DNA of 64,000 bases from Yoonia maritima. Its GTDB lineage: Bacteria; Pseudomonadota; Alphaproteobacteria; Rhodobacterales; Rhodobacteraceae. Location: NCBI RefSeq assembly GCF_003003285.1, contig NZ_PVTP01000004.1, positions 310,001-374,000 on the forward strand. Reading direction: 5' to 3'. The position numbers were made by a program, and so were the translations under genes. The notes beneath the pieces were generated by a model. The model saw only the letters and a program-made list of their open reading frames with translations. It did not search any database and was not told the origin of the DNA. Numbering within the stretch: the first letter of the stretch is position 1; every line of letters starts with the position of its first letter. Positions 9,704 through 18,280 of the stretch are shown here, piece after piece.

Positions 9704-10587
9704 TTCGGCGTCCCGCTGCGACTGGTCCGCATGATCCGGCACCTTCGCGTTTAGGCTATCGATATCAACGGTTGCTGTTAACACCAGGTTTTCGGGCGGC
9801 GACGCGTATTGGCGTTCCTATTCTTTTAATCGCGGCGATCGCGGGATCACATTTTTCGAAAGCGGAAAACCGTGCCGCTTTGGTCGCGCAGATCGAAAAT
9901 ACCAAGCAACGTTTTCAAGAGCGCCCGCAGTTCATGGTTAAGGCTATGACTATTACAGGTGCTGATCAGTCGACGATGACCGCTGTGATTGCGCTCTTGC
10001 CGACTGACTATCCTGTTTCTTCTTTCGATCTGGATCTTGAACACACGCGCCGCACCATCGAAGCGCTTGATCCGGTGAAAAGCGCAAGCGTACGTGTCGG
10101 CGCAGCTGGCACGCTTGAGGTGCGGTTAACACCGCGCGTGCCTTCGGCGCTTTGGCGTGATGGTGCGACGTTGCGGTTGATCGATGAAACAGGGGTTGTG
10201 TCAGGGGTGGTGACGTCCCGGTCTGAGCGGCTTGACCTGCCTTTGATCGCTGGAGACGGCGCAGAACAGCACATCGAAGAGGCGCTGGCGCTTTATGCTG
10301 GGGCGGGGCCGTTAAGCACCCGTGTGCGTGGTCTTGTTCGTATGGGCGAGCGCCGCTGGGATATCGTGCTGGACCGCGATCAACGCATTTTGTTGCCAGG
10401 TGAAGGCGCCGTTGCTGCGCTGGACCGTGTGATTGCGTTGAATGCAGCCCAAGACATGTTGGAGCGTGACGTGGCCGTTGTGGATATGCGCAATGCAAAC
10501 CGTCCGACTTTGCGAATGAACGAAGAAGCGGTCGCCGCGTTGCGCCGCGTAACTGAAACAGTTTCTACAAACGGGGCGAACAACTGA
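9691..10587 (+). CDS. ftsQ: Cell division protein FtsQ
   Basis: FtsQ is a bitopic inner-membrane divisome protein linking early cytoplasmic and late periplasmic division proteins. The 298-residue protein has a basic cytoplasmic N-terminus (about 35 residues), one transmembrane helix around 37-58, a POTRA-like domain beginning FMVKAMTITGAD, and a FtsQ/DivIB beta-domain with the typical VRVGAAGTLEVRLTPRVPSALWR segment. The ATG at 9691 follows a GGAGG Shine-Dalgarno (9679-9683); a TTG upstream is less likely. Its TGA stop overlaps the ftsA ATG by one base. Confidence 0.93.
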   Translation: MRSLIRRPAATGPHDPAPSRLGYRYQRLLLTPGFRAATRIGVPILLIAAIAGSHFSKAENRAALVAQIENTKQRFQERPQFMVKAMTITGADQSTMTAVIALLPTDYPVSSFDLDLEHTRRTIEALDPVKSASVRVGAAGTLEVRLTPRVPSALWRDGATLRLIDETGVVSGVVTSRSERLDLPLIAGDGAEQHIEEALALYAGAGPLSTRVRGLVRMGERRWDIVLDRDQRILLPGEGAVAALDRVIALNAAQDMLERDVAVVDMRNANRPTLRMNEEAVAALRRVTETVSTNGANN

Positions 10588-11921
10588 TGGGCGATGTATA
10601 CGACAACCAGCGGGCAATGCGCCAAATGCGCAAAGCAGCGATGCAGCGCGGTGTTGTGGCTATTCTGGATGTAGGCACATCCAAGATCGCCTGCCTTGTT
10701 TTGCGTTTCGACGGACCAGAGCAGTTCCGCAATGTTGATGGTGTCGGCTCAATGGCTGGCCAGTCGCAATTCCGTGTCATTGGTGCTGCAACGACGCGCT
10801 CACGCGGTGTTCGCTTTGGCGAAATCGAAGCGATGCAAGAAACCGAACGTGCGATCCGTACGGTGGTTCAAGCTGCGCAAAAGATGGCGAAGGTCCGTGT
10901 CGATCACGTGATTGCGTCGCTTTCAGGTGCGCGCCCGCGTTCTTACGGGTTGGATGGCGCATTGGATGTGTCGGGCGGCATGGTGACTGAACAAGATATC
11001 AGCCAAGTCATGGCCAACTGTGATGTGCCTGACTACGGGGCGGATCGCGAAGTTCTACACGCCCAGCCTGTTAACTTTGCTTTGGATCACCGATCTGGTC
11101 TTGCCGATCCGCGTGGTCAAATAGGTCATAAGTTGACGACTGACATGCATATGCTGACGGTTGATTCAACGGCGCTACAAAACTTGTTCTACTGTATCAA
11201 GCGCTGTGATCTTGAGCTGGCTGGGCTGGCATCGTCTGCTTACGTGTCCGGTATGTCGTCTCTTGTTGAGGACGAACAGGAGCTTGGCGCGGCTTGTATT
11301 GATCTGGGTGGCGGATCGACTGGTATTTCCGTGTTTATGAAAAAACACATGATCTATGCGGACTCTGTTCGTATGGGCGGGGACCATGTGACCTCTGACA
11401 TCTCAATGGGTCTTCAAATTCCGACAGCAACGGCTGAACGGATCAAGACATTCTACGGTGGCGTTGTTGCGACCGGCATGGATGATCGTGAAATGATCGA
11501 AACTGGTGGCGATACGGGCGATTGGGAACATGATCGCCGCACCGTGAGCCGTGCCGAATTGATCGGCATCATGCGTCCACGTGTCGAAGAAATCTTGGAA
11601 GAGGTCCGCGCACGTTTGGATGCGGCTGGTTTTGAACACCTGCCGAGCCAACAGATTGTTCTGACCGGTGGCGGCAGCCAAATTCCGGGTCTTGATGGTT
11701 TGGCCAGTAAAATTCTTGGCCAGCAAGTACGTCTTGGTCGCCCGCTGCGTGTGCAGGGGCTTCCTCAGGCGGCGATTGGTCCGGCGTTTTCTAGCTCGGT
11801 CGGTCTGTCGTTGTTCGCGGCGAACCCCCAAGATGAATGGTGGGACTTTGAAATTCCGGCGGATCGCTACCCGGCGAGATCGCTTAAACGTGCTGTAAAA
11901 TGGTTTAAAGACAACTGGTGA
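10587..11921 (+). CDS. ftsA: Cell division protein FtsA, actin-like membrane anchor of the Z-ring
   Basis: FtsA tethers FtsZ filaments to the inner membrane. The 444-residue protein shows the actin-fold phosphate-1 motif (AILDVGTSKIACLVL near 24-38), the SHS2-like 1C insertion (VIASLSGARPRSYG), phosphate-2 CIDLGGGSTGISVF, and the adenosine motif LTGGGSQIPGLDG. The extreme C-terminus (RSLKRAVKWFKDNW) is a good amphipathic membrane-targeting helix with alternating basic and aromatic residues. The start overlaps the ftsQ stop (TGATG), so the pair is translationally coupled. Confidence 0.96.
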   Translation: MGDVYDNQRAMRQMRKAAMQRGVVAILDVGTSKIACLVLRFDGPEQFRNVDGVGSMAGQSQFRVIGAATTRSRGVRFGEIEAMQETERAIRTVVQAAQKMAKVRVDHVIASLSGARPRSYGLDGALDVSGGMVTEQDISQVMANCDVPDYGADREVLHAQPVNFALDHRSGLADPRGQIGHKLTTDMHMLTVDSTALQNLFYCIKRCDLELAGLASSAYVSGMSSLVEDEQELGAACIDLGGGSTGISVFMKKHMIYADSVRMGGDHVTSDISMGLQIPTATAERIKTFYGGVVATGMDDREMIETGGDTGDWEHDRRTVSRAELIGIMRPRVEEILEEVRARLDAAGFEHLPSQQIVLTGGGSQIPGLDGLASKILGQQVRLGRPLRVQGLPQAAIGPAFSSSVGLSLFAANPQDEWWDFEIPADRYPARSLKRAVKWFKDNW

Positions 11922-12096
11922 TGCGCAACATTTTGCCGATTGGTCGAAATCAAGCGGGCCTTTGATAAAATATGTCCAGATTTGGTGGCTATTTTGTGTT
12001 TTTCCCGTGACCTTTCGGCATCACCCGGTTAAGATGAGCCTAATAAGCAGTCAGGCGCCCGGTGGGACGGGCTCATAAAAACAGGCGGATCGAGCA
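11922..12096 (+). promoter_or_regulatory. ftsA-ftsZ intergenic region with a CtrA-like half-match
   Basis: The 175-bp gap is the largest inside the division cluster and probably holds a dedicated ftsZ promoter. It contains TTAA-N7-CTAA at 12029-12043, one base off the TTAA-N7-TTAA consensus recognised by CtrA in Caulobacter. This match is short and may be chance. The ribosome-binding region before ftsZ (GGCGG, about ten bases upstream) is weak. Confidence 0.3.
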
Positions 12097-13716
12097 ATGA
12101 CATTGAATCTCTCCCTCCCGGGGCATGACGAACTGAAGCCACGCATCACTGTATTTGGTGTGGGTGGTGCTGGCGGTAACGCTGTGAACAACATGATTGA
12201 ACAGGCGCTGGAAGGCGTTGAGTTCGTCGTAGCGAACACAGATGCGCAGGCACTGCAGCAATCGCGTTCAGAGCAAAAAATCCAGATGGGTCTAAAAGTG
12301 ACCGAAGGTCTGGGTGCTGGTGCGCGGGCAACTGTTGGCGCTGCAGCTGCTGAAGAAAGCATTGAACAAATCGTTGATCACCTTGCTGGGGCGCACATGT
12401 GCTTTATCACGGCGGGTATGGGTGGCGGCACCGGTACTGGTGCAGCCCCGATCATCGCACAAGCAGCCCGTGAACTGGGCGTCCTGACTGTTGGTGTTGT
12501 CACCAAACCTTTCCAGTTCGAAGGCGGCAAACGCATGAAGCAAGCGGATGCAGGCATCGAAGCCCTGCAAAAGGTTGTTGATACGCTGATCATCATTCCA
12601 AACCAGAACCTGTTCCGGTTGGCGAATGAAAACACAACATTTACCGAAGCTTTCGCACTTGCAGACGACGTTCTGTATCAAGGTGTGAAGGGTGTGACTG
12701 ACCTTATGGTTCGTCCGGGTCTTATTAACCTCGACTTTGCCGACGTTCGCGCCGTAATGGACGAAATGGGCAAGGCGATGATGGGTACTGGCGAAGCCGA
12801 AGGCGAAAACCGCGCGGTACAAGCTGCGGAAAAAGCAATCGCGAACCCACTGCTGGACGAAATCAGCCTCGAAGGCGCGAAGGGTGTTCTTATCAACATC
12901 ACTGGTTCGCACGATCTGACATTGTTCGAACTGGACGAAGCTGCGAACAAGATCCGCGAAAAAGTCGACCCAGAAGCAAACATCATCGTTGGTTCGACAC
13001 TGGACACAAGCATGGAAGGCAAGATGCGCGTTTCCGTGGTTGCCACAGGTATCGACGCTGCAATGAGCAACGCAGACACGCCGCTACCACGTCGCAGCAT
13101 GGCCGCTCCTTTGGCGCAGCCTCTTGCGGTTGAAGCACCTGCGCCTGCGCCAGTTCAAGAAGCGCCTGCTCAGGTCGCGGCGGCTGCACCACAGCAAGAA
13201 GAACGCACATTGTTCCAAGATTTGGACATGCCAACTGCGGCTGCTCCGCAGCCAGCGCCAGTGCAGCAATCGGCGCCGCAACCCGTCGCCACACAGCCTG
13301 TCCAAACACAGCAACCTGTGCAGCAACAGCCAGTCGCGTCACACGATTTGCCGCCGCCCGCCTACACGCCGCGTCCTGAACCAACACTGAGCGAAGCTGA
13401 TAGTTTTGTTGCGCCACGCGCGCCGGGAACGCCGTCTCCTGAAGCTCTGGCGCGTTTGCAAGCTGCTGTGAGCCGCGCGCCGAAGCAAAACGAACAGCAG
13501 CCACAAGCCGCTGCGCCAGCAGTTGAAGATGCCGAAAAGCCGCGTTTTGGGATCAACTCGCTGATCAACCGCATGACGGGTGCTCAGGCAGAGGCGGCTG
13601 CTCAGCAACCTGCGCGGGCTCAGCCTCAGGTGACACCATTGCACCAAGAGCCAGAAGCGAATGAAGACCAAGATCGCATCGAAATTCCTGCGTTCTTGCG
13701 CCGTCAGGCGAACTAA
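12097..13716 (+). CDS. ftsZ: Cell division GTPase FtsZ with long C-terminal linker
   Basis: FtsZ is the tubulin homologue that polymerises at mid-cell. The 539-residue protein has the GTP-binding N-domain with [14 protein letters not shown] near 14-27, ANTDAQAL, and the tubulin signature [12 protein letters not shown] near 108-119, followed by the T7/C-domain through about residue 320. From about 325 to 520 is a Pro/Ala/Gln-rich unstructured linker with repeated AAPQ/VQ/QQP motifs, and the protein ends with a conserved FtsA/ZipA-binding peptide ([14 protein letters not shown]). At 539 residues it is longer than enterobacterial FtsZ (about 380) but typical of alphaproteobacteria with extended linkers. 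Confidence 0.97.
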   Translation: MTLNLSLPGHDELKPRITVFGVGGAGGNAVNNMIEQALEGVEFVVANTDAQALQQSRSEQKIQMGLKVTEGLGAGARATVGAAAAEESIEQIVDHLAGAHMCFITAGMGGGTGTGAAPIIAQAARELGVLTVGVVTKPFQFEGGKRMKQADAGIEALQKVVDTLIIIPNQNLFRLANENTTFTEAFALADDVLYQGVKGVTDLMVRPGLINLDFADVRAVMDEMGKAMMGTGEAEGENRAVQAAEKAIANPLLDEISLEGAKGVLINITGSHDLTLFELDEAANKIREKVDPEANIIVGSTLDTSMEGKMRVSVVATGIDAAMSNADTPLPRRSMAAPLAQPLAVEAPAPAPVQEAPAQVAAAAPQQEERTLFQDLDMPTAAAPQPAPVQQSAPQPVATQPVQTQQPVQQQPVASHDLPPPAYTPRPEPTLSEADSFVAPRAPGTPSPEALARLQAAVSRAPKQNEQQPQAAAPAVEDAEKPRFGINSLINRMTGAQAEAAAQQPARAQPQVTPLHQEPEANEDQDRIEIPAFLRRQAN

Positions 13717-13722
13717 TATCCG

Positions 13723-13740
13723 CGTCACAGAATTGTGACG
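13723..13740 (+). other. Perfect 7-bp hairpin just after ftsZ
   Basis: CGTCACA at 13723-13729 pairs with TGTGACG at 13734-13740 around GAAT, seven bases after the ftsZ stop. No U-run follows; it probably stabilises the mRNA end ahead of the stronger terminator downstream. Confidence 0.5.
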
Positions 13741-13757
13741 TCAGGTAAGAATGACAC

Positions 13758-13786
13758 AAAAGGTCGCCTAAGGGCGGCCTTTTTTC
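13758..13786 (+). terminator. Rho-independent terminator of the ftsZ transcript
   Basis: An 11-bp stem (AAAAGGTCGCC with GGCGGCCTTTT, one G-U pair) closes a TAAG tetraloop and is followed by a run of T residues. This is a convincing intrinsic terminator that separates the dcw transcript from lpxC. Confidence 0.85.
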
Positions 13787-13936
13787 TTTAACTTACAGTG
13801 GGTTGTGATAGTTGCCGCATTGCGGACATGAAAACGCCCATGCATGTTTCATACCGTTGTAAAGAGTGAGTTGAGCCGACGGCCACTGCGTTTTATCTGT
13901 AATACCAGTAATTAACCCTGAAAGGCGCGTTACGCC

Positions 13937-14854
13937 GTGCAAACTACGCTTAAATCTCGCGTCTCTTTTGACGGTATCGGCCTTCACTCTGGTGCGCCGG
14001 TCACGATTGTATTGCATCCGGCTGCCGCGAATACCGGGGTTGTGTTTCGTCGTGTCGATTTGACCGGAACACCGCAATTGGCTGCGAAATGGGATAGCGT
14101 CATTGTTTCGCCGTTGAATACACGTCTGACCAACGCGGGCGGTGTGACGGTTTCCACTATCGAACATTTGATGGCGGCCTTGTCTGGTTGTGGTGTGCAC
14201 AACGTTTTGGTCGATATCGACGGTCCCGAAGTGCCAATCTTAGACGGTAGTGCAGCCACATTCGTGCGCGGTATTGTGAATGTTGGAGTGACGCGCTTGT
14301 CCGCGCCCCTGCGTGCCATTGAGATTTTGAAAGATGTATCGGTGTCCGAAGGCGAAGCCTTTGCACAGTTGTCACCAGCGACATCACTGCAGATCGACTT
14401 TGCAATTGATTTCGCGGATGCTGCGATTGGTAAGCAACATAAGACCCTGAACATGGCCAATGGTACATTCGTACGCGAACTTTGTGATAGCCGCACATTC
14501 TGCCGTTCTGCTGATGTTGACGCAATGCGTGCAAATGGTCTGGCGCTTGGCGGTACGATGGAAAACGCTGTCGTCGTTGATGGCGCGACAGTGTTGACGC
14601 CCGGTGGTTTGCGCCATGCTGATGAGGCTGTGCGTCACAAAATGCTTGATGCATTGGGTGATTTGTATACTGCAGGCGCGCCTATTCTAGGTCGCTACAC
14701 GGGTACGCGGTCTGGTCATGCGATGACAAACCGTTTGCTACGCGCCTTGTTTGATGATTCCTCGGCTTGGCGTTGGGTGAATTGCGATGCGAAAATCGCG
14801 GCACGGTTGCCGGGCGTGGGGGTCAGCGTTGCTGATCTTCATGCTGTTGCTTGA
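13937..14854 (+). CDS. lpxC: UDP-3-O-acyl-N-acetylglucosamine deacetylase
   Basis: LpxC is the zinc-dependent committed step of lipid A synthesis in the cytoplasm. The 305-residue protein contains the family landmarks: GIGLHSG, the zinc histidine in TIEHLMAAL, DGSAATFV, and the C-terminal RHKMLDALGDLYTAG (zinc histidine and aspartate) and GHAMTNRLLRAL (catalytic histidine). The start is a GTG at 13937 preceded by GAAAGG at a slightly long 11-base spacing. It follows ftsZ after a terminator and overlaps no essential part of bamD, whose true start is downstream. Confidence 0.95.
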   Translation: MQTTLKSRVSFDGIGLHSGAPVTIVLHPAAANTGVVFRRVDLTGTPQLAAKWDSVIVSPLNTRLTNAGGVTVSTIEHLMAALSGCGVHNVLVDIDGPEVPILDGSAATFVRGIVNVGVTRLSAPLRAIEILKDVSVSEGEAFAQLSPATSLQIDFAIDFADAAIGKQHKTLNMANGTFVRELCDSRTFCRSADVDAMRANGLALGGTMENAVVVDGATVLTPGGLRHADEAVRHKMLDALGDLYTAGAPILGRYTGTRSGHAMTNRLLRALFDDSSAWRWVNCDAKIAARLPGVGVSVADLHAVA

Positions 14855-14979
14855 CCCAACCGCGAACAGTTGATCACAGCGTGTTCAAAAGGCATTTTGC
14901 CCTTCATTTTTCTATGCTAGACCCATCCGTAATAAATGGTACGCGTAAAGCGTTCACAGTCATTGATGAGGTCGCAGTC

Positions 14980-15828
14980 ATGTCAGCCAGCTTGGGTATT
15001 ATCCGAAGCCGTACAAGAAAGTACGGTGCTGTTATGGCGCTTGTGGTTCTTTCAGGTTGCGGCGGCGGTTTGGCCGAAGAACCACTGGATAGCATGACCG
15101 CGCAGCAGATCTTTGAGCGCGGTGAAGCGCAGGTTGAACGGGGCAATCCAGATGACGCCGCTTTCACTTTCGGCGAGATCGAGCGTCTTTACCCGTATTC
15201 TGAATTTGCCCAGCGTGCGCTGATCATGCAGGCATATTCATATCATCGTGACGGCGACTATGAAAACAGTCGCGCATCTGCGCAGCGGTTTCTAGATTTC
15301 TACCCTGCCGAAGATGATGCACCCTATGCCGCCTATCTGTTGGCATTGTCGTATTATGATCAGATTGATGATGTAGGCCGTGACCAAGGCTTAACGTTTC
15401 AAGCATTGCAGGCCTTGCGGGCCGTGATCGAACGTTATCCTGACAGTGATTACGCACGCAGTTCTATTCTTAAATTCGATCTGGCGTTTGATCATCTTGC
15501 CGCGAAAGAAATGGAAATTGGTCGTTACTATCTTAAGCGGGGACATTACGCGGCGGCTGCAAACCGGTTCCGTACCGTTGTCGAAGATTTTCAGACCACT
15601 GTTCACACGCCTGAAGCCTTGCACCGCCTTGTCGAATCTTACCTGTCGATTGGCTTGGTTGACGAAGCACAAAGCGCGGGCGCAATTTTGGGGCACAACT
15701 ATCGTTCGACTGAATGGTATGAATCGAGTTACGCGTTGCTGAACGGGCAGGGGCTTCCGGCCGAGGTATCAGGGGATAACTGGCTGGCTTCAATCTATCG
15801 GCAGGTGCTGCGCGGTGAATGGCTGTAA
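14980..15828 (+). CDS. bamD: Outer-membrane assembly lipoprotein BamD
   Basis: BamD is the essential lipoprotein subunit of the BAM complex that inserts outer-membrane beta-barrels. The protein starts with a signal ending in a lipobox (VVLSGC, cysteine at residue 27), followed by TPR-like repeats with the family phrases IFERGEAQVERGNPDDAAFTF, EIERLYPYSEFAQRA, and RYYLKRGHYAAAANRF (given in pieces). The ATG at 14980 has a GAGG motif eight bases upstream; an upstream in-frame start at 14851 would add 43 residues before the signal and is unlikely. 282 residues is normal. Confidence 0.93.
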   Translation: MSASLGIIRSRTRKYGAVMALVVLSGCGGGLAEEPLDSMTAQQIFERGEAQVERGNPDDAAFTFGEIERLYPYSEFAQRALIMQAYSYHRDGDYENSRASAQRFLDFYPAEDDAPYAAYLLALSYYDQIDDVGRDQGLTFQALQALRAVIERYPDSDYARSSILKFDLAFDHLAAKEMEIGRYYLKRGHYAAAANRFRTVVEDFQTTVHTPEALHRLVESYLSIGLVDEAQSAGAILGHNYRSTEWYESSYALLNGQGLPAEVSGDNWLASIYRQVLRGEWL

Positions 15829-15852
15829 TCATAATATGGATCGGGGGCTAGG

Positions 15853-17502
15853 ATGCTACGCGGTCTAGATATTCGCGACATGCTGATCATTGATCGGCTT
15901 GAGCTTGCTTTTCAGCCGGGTCTAAATGTTCTTACGGGTGAAACTGGTGCTGGTAAGTCAATTTTACTAGATTCATTGGGCTTTGTGCTTGGTTGGCGTG
16001 GCCGTGCGGAATTGGTGCGCCAAGGTGCGGATCAGGGCGAGGTAACGGCTTGGTTTGATCTACCCGCCGGGCACCCTGGCTTTGCTGTGCTTGAAGATGC
16101 TGGGATTGCGATCGAGGATGAATTAATCTTGCGTCGCGTGAATACCCGTGATGGCCGCAAGACGGCATGGATCAACGATCGCCGCGTGAGTGGCGAAGTG
16201 CTGCGTAATCTATCTGAAACGTTGGTCGAGCTGCATGGTCAGCATGACGACCGCGGTTTGTTGAACCCGCGCGGGCACCGGCAGATGCTGGACACCTATG
16301 CCGGGTTGCAAGGTAATCTTGATAAGGTGCGTTCCGCGTGGCGTCAGTTGGCTGAATCGCGTAAGGCGCTAACCGCTGCGGAGGCACGGATTGCCGAGGC
16401 CCAAGCCGAAGAAGAGTATTTACGCCATTCTGTCGCTGAGTTGGACGCTTTATCACCAGAGGCTGGCGAAGAGGCGACGCTGGATACGCAGCGCAGGCTA
16501 ATGCAAGCGGCCGAAAAGATTCGCACTGATATCGGCAAGGCGGGCGAGGCGTTGGGAATGAACGGTGCAGAGGGGCTGGTCAGTGATGCGTCACGCTGGC
16601 TTGTTGGTGTTGCCGATAAAGCCGAGGGGCAGCTTGATGATCCGTTAGGCGCGATTGAAAGGGTGATGCTTGCCTTGGATGAGGCGCAAAGTGGTATCGC
16701 AAGTTGCCTTGATGCACTGTCGTTTAATACATCAGAGCTAGAAGACATCGAGGAGCGTCTATTTGCGATCCGCGGATTGGCACGTAAACACGGTGTTCTT
16801 GCCGATGATCTACGTGATTTTGCTGACGGATTACGTGGCCGTTTGGCCGTTCTAGACGACGGTGCGCGTGATCTCAAAACGTTGAGCGGTAATTTGCAAA
16901 CTGCGCAGGCGATCTTTGATGCTGCCGCGGCGCAGCTGACAGAAAAGCGGACCAAAGCTGCGAAGTCACTGGATAAAGCAATGGCTGCAGAACTTGCGCC
17001 ACTTAAGATGGAGCGCGCGGTCTTTGTGACACATATCACGCCATCAGATGCTGGCCCTGAAGGCGCTGACACCGTTGCATTTACCGTGGCAACAAATCCG
17101 GGAGCGCCAGCAGGACCACTGAACAAGATCGCATCTGGCGGCGAACTTAGCCGGTTTTTATTGGCGCTAAAGGTATGCCTGACAGAGACGGACGCAGGCC
17201 TGACGATGATCTTTGATGAAATTGATCGTGGGGTCGGTGGTGCAACCGCTGATGCTGTCGGGCGGCGTCTGGCCGATCTTGCCGCTGGTGGACAGGTTCT
17301 GGTCGTCACCCATTCACCGCAAGTTGCGGCGTTGGGTGGTCATCATTGGCGCGTTGAAAAGCGGCAGAACGACGATGCGACAACATCGACTGTCGTGCCG
17401 CTGGATAACGAAGCACGGATTGATGAAATTGCGCGAATGATTTCGGGTGATCGGATCACCGATGCGGCACGTGAGGCTGCCAAGGCGCTAATCACACCGT
17501 AA
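15853..17502 (+). CDS. recN: DNA repair ATPase RecN
   Basis: RecN is an SMC-like protein that acts at double-strand breaks. The 549-residue protein has an N-terminal Walker A (LTGETGAGKSILLDSLGF near 27-44), the RISGEVLRNLSETLVELHGQHD-type motif shown here as VELHGQHDDRGLLN, a long alpha-helical coiled region around 150-380, an ABC signature IASGGELSRFLLALK, Walker B LTMIFDEIDRGVGG, and a late VTHSPQVAALG switch motif. The start follows a GGGGCTAGG ribosome-binding region. It follows bamD by 24 bp, a conserved Rhodobacterales order, and probably shares its transcript. Confidence 0.96.
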   Translation: MLRGLDIRDMLIIDRLELAFQPGLNVLTGETGAGKSILLDSLGFVLGWRGRAELVRQGADQGEVTAWFDLPAGHPGFAVLEDAGIAIEDELILRRVNTRDGRKTAWINDRRVSGEVLRNLSETLVELHGQHDDRGLLNPRGHRQMLDTYAGLQGNLDKVRSAWRQLAESRKALTAAEARIAEAQAEEEYLRHSVAELDALSPEAGEEATLDTQRRLMQAAEKIRTDIGKAGEALGMNGAEGLVSDASRWLVGVADKAEGQLDDPLGAIERVMLALDEAQSGIASCLDALSFNTSELEDIEERLFAIRGLARKHGVLADDLRDFADGLRGRLAVLDDGARDLKTLSGNLQTAQAIFDAAAAQLTEKRTKAAKSLDKAMAAELAPLKMERAVFVTHITPSDAGPEGADTVAFTVATNPGAPAGPLNKIASGGELSRFLLALKVCLTETDAGLTMIFDEIDRGVGGATADAVGRRLADLAAGGQVLVVTHSPQVAALGGHHWRVEKRQNDDATTSTVVPLDNEARIDEIARMISGDRITDAAREAAKALITP

Positions 17503-17509
17503 AATGAAT

Positions 17510-17560
17510 TAGGGGTGGGGTACACCATCGCAGCGCGACAACACGTATACTCCACCCCTA
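17510..17560 (+). ncRNA. Long stem-loop after recN, candidate terminator or small RNA
   Basis: A 16-bp stem (17510-17525 with 17545-17560, one G-U pair and one C-A mismatch) encloses a second stem TCGC/GCGA at 528-531 and 535-538 of the same kilobase. It begins eight bases after the recN stop. No U-run follows, so it may be a structural RNA element instead of a simple terminator. Together with the terminator at 17642-17668 it could define an RNA of about 160 nt. Confidence 0.4.
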
Positions 17561-17641
17561 GAACTGTAGTACCCGACCCACTCATAACGCGCGTATCTCG
17601 GCCACTCACCTCCGCGACACGCCTTGTACAATTTGTCCTGA

Positions 17642-17668
17642 GAAAGGTCCGCAAACGACCCTTTCTTT
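17642..17668 (+). terminator. Terminator-like hairpin in the recN-clcA gap
   Basis: GAAAGGTC pairs with GACCCTTTC (one bulged C at 17659) around a 7-nt loop, followed by TTTAA. The T-run is short. It would end transcription coming from recN or from an RNA starting near 17510. Confidence 0.5.
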
Positions 17669-18127
17669 AACGTTGAAATGACTTAGCTAAACACCGCGTC
17701 GATCTCAAAATTACTCGTTAAAACACAAGGGCAAAAAACCCCTTAACTAAATCTACCAGAGCGGGAAGTTGTTGATCAACCTGTCCCAAAGTATGTCACT
17801 CATGCTGACCTATTTGCTTTGTTGTGCGCTTGCAATCATGTGGTGAGCTGTGTGGCCTAAAAATTAAGCGCGCTCACGTCGGCAAAGATGACTTTTAAAG
17901 CGGTATTATAACCAAATCCCGCATAATATGGTCGTTTCTGCCGGAATTCTTAACTTTTGATGATTTTCGAAAATTGACGGCCGGCCGGTGTTCAACTTTT
18001 AGGGGATTTGTGGAAACTAATATTTTTTTGATATGGTTGCTGTTACCCAAAAAAGACGTAGCGTAAACCACGATGGATCCGCACGAATGACGGGAAAACA
18101 CATGCGAATCTATGCGCGAAGTGCGTG

Positions 18128-18152
18128 CGATTCGCTCAACTATAGCGAATCG
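18128..18152. repeat. Perfect 9-bp inverted repeat upstream of the ClC gene
   Basis: CGATTCGCT at 18128-18136 and AGCGAATCG at 18144-18152 flank CAACTAT. It lies about 130 bp upstream of the ClC start, which fits an operator for a dimeric regulator, but no regulator is known here and it could also fold as an RNA hairpin. Confidence 0.55.
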
Positions 18153-18280
18153 TTTCCGAGTTGTGCAAATCACACTTGATCACGCCGCCTTATGTTCGCC
18201 CCTTGGACTGCCGCTGTGGATCGCATACACAAATTCCAAGCGCATGTGGCGCGAAGTATTGATGTAGGGCACTGACCGGC

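Larger units (their letters stand above)
17503..18280. other. 778-bp intergenic region between recN and the ClC gene
   Basis: No convincing protein gene is visible; the short frames here lack ribosome-binding sites and resemble nothing. The first 160 bp hold two hairpins listed separately. The remainder is AT-rich, with an inverted repeat at 18128-18152, and ends in a stretch without a clear Shine-Dalgarno before the ClC start. It is the longest gene-free stretch in the window. Confidence 0.6.

Noticed and set aside
13084-13560. Repeats in the FtsZ linker as tandem DNA repeats
   Set aside because: They are low-complexity codons for Pro, Ala, Gln and Val without a fixed period.
17343-17654. 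Minus-strand ORF of 103 codons crossing the recN end
   Set aside because: Starts with TTG, has no ribosome-binding site and is antisense to recN over half its length.
17895-18173. Minus-strand ORF of 92 codons in the recN-clcA gap
   Set aside because: No Shine-Dalgarno, no coding-like composition and no recognisable motif; the region is AT-rich and better explained as noncoding.
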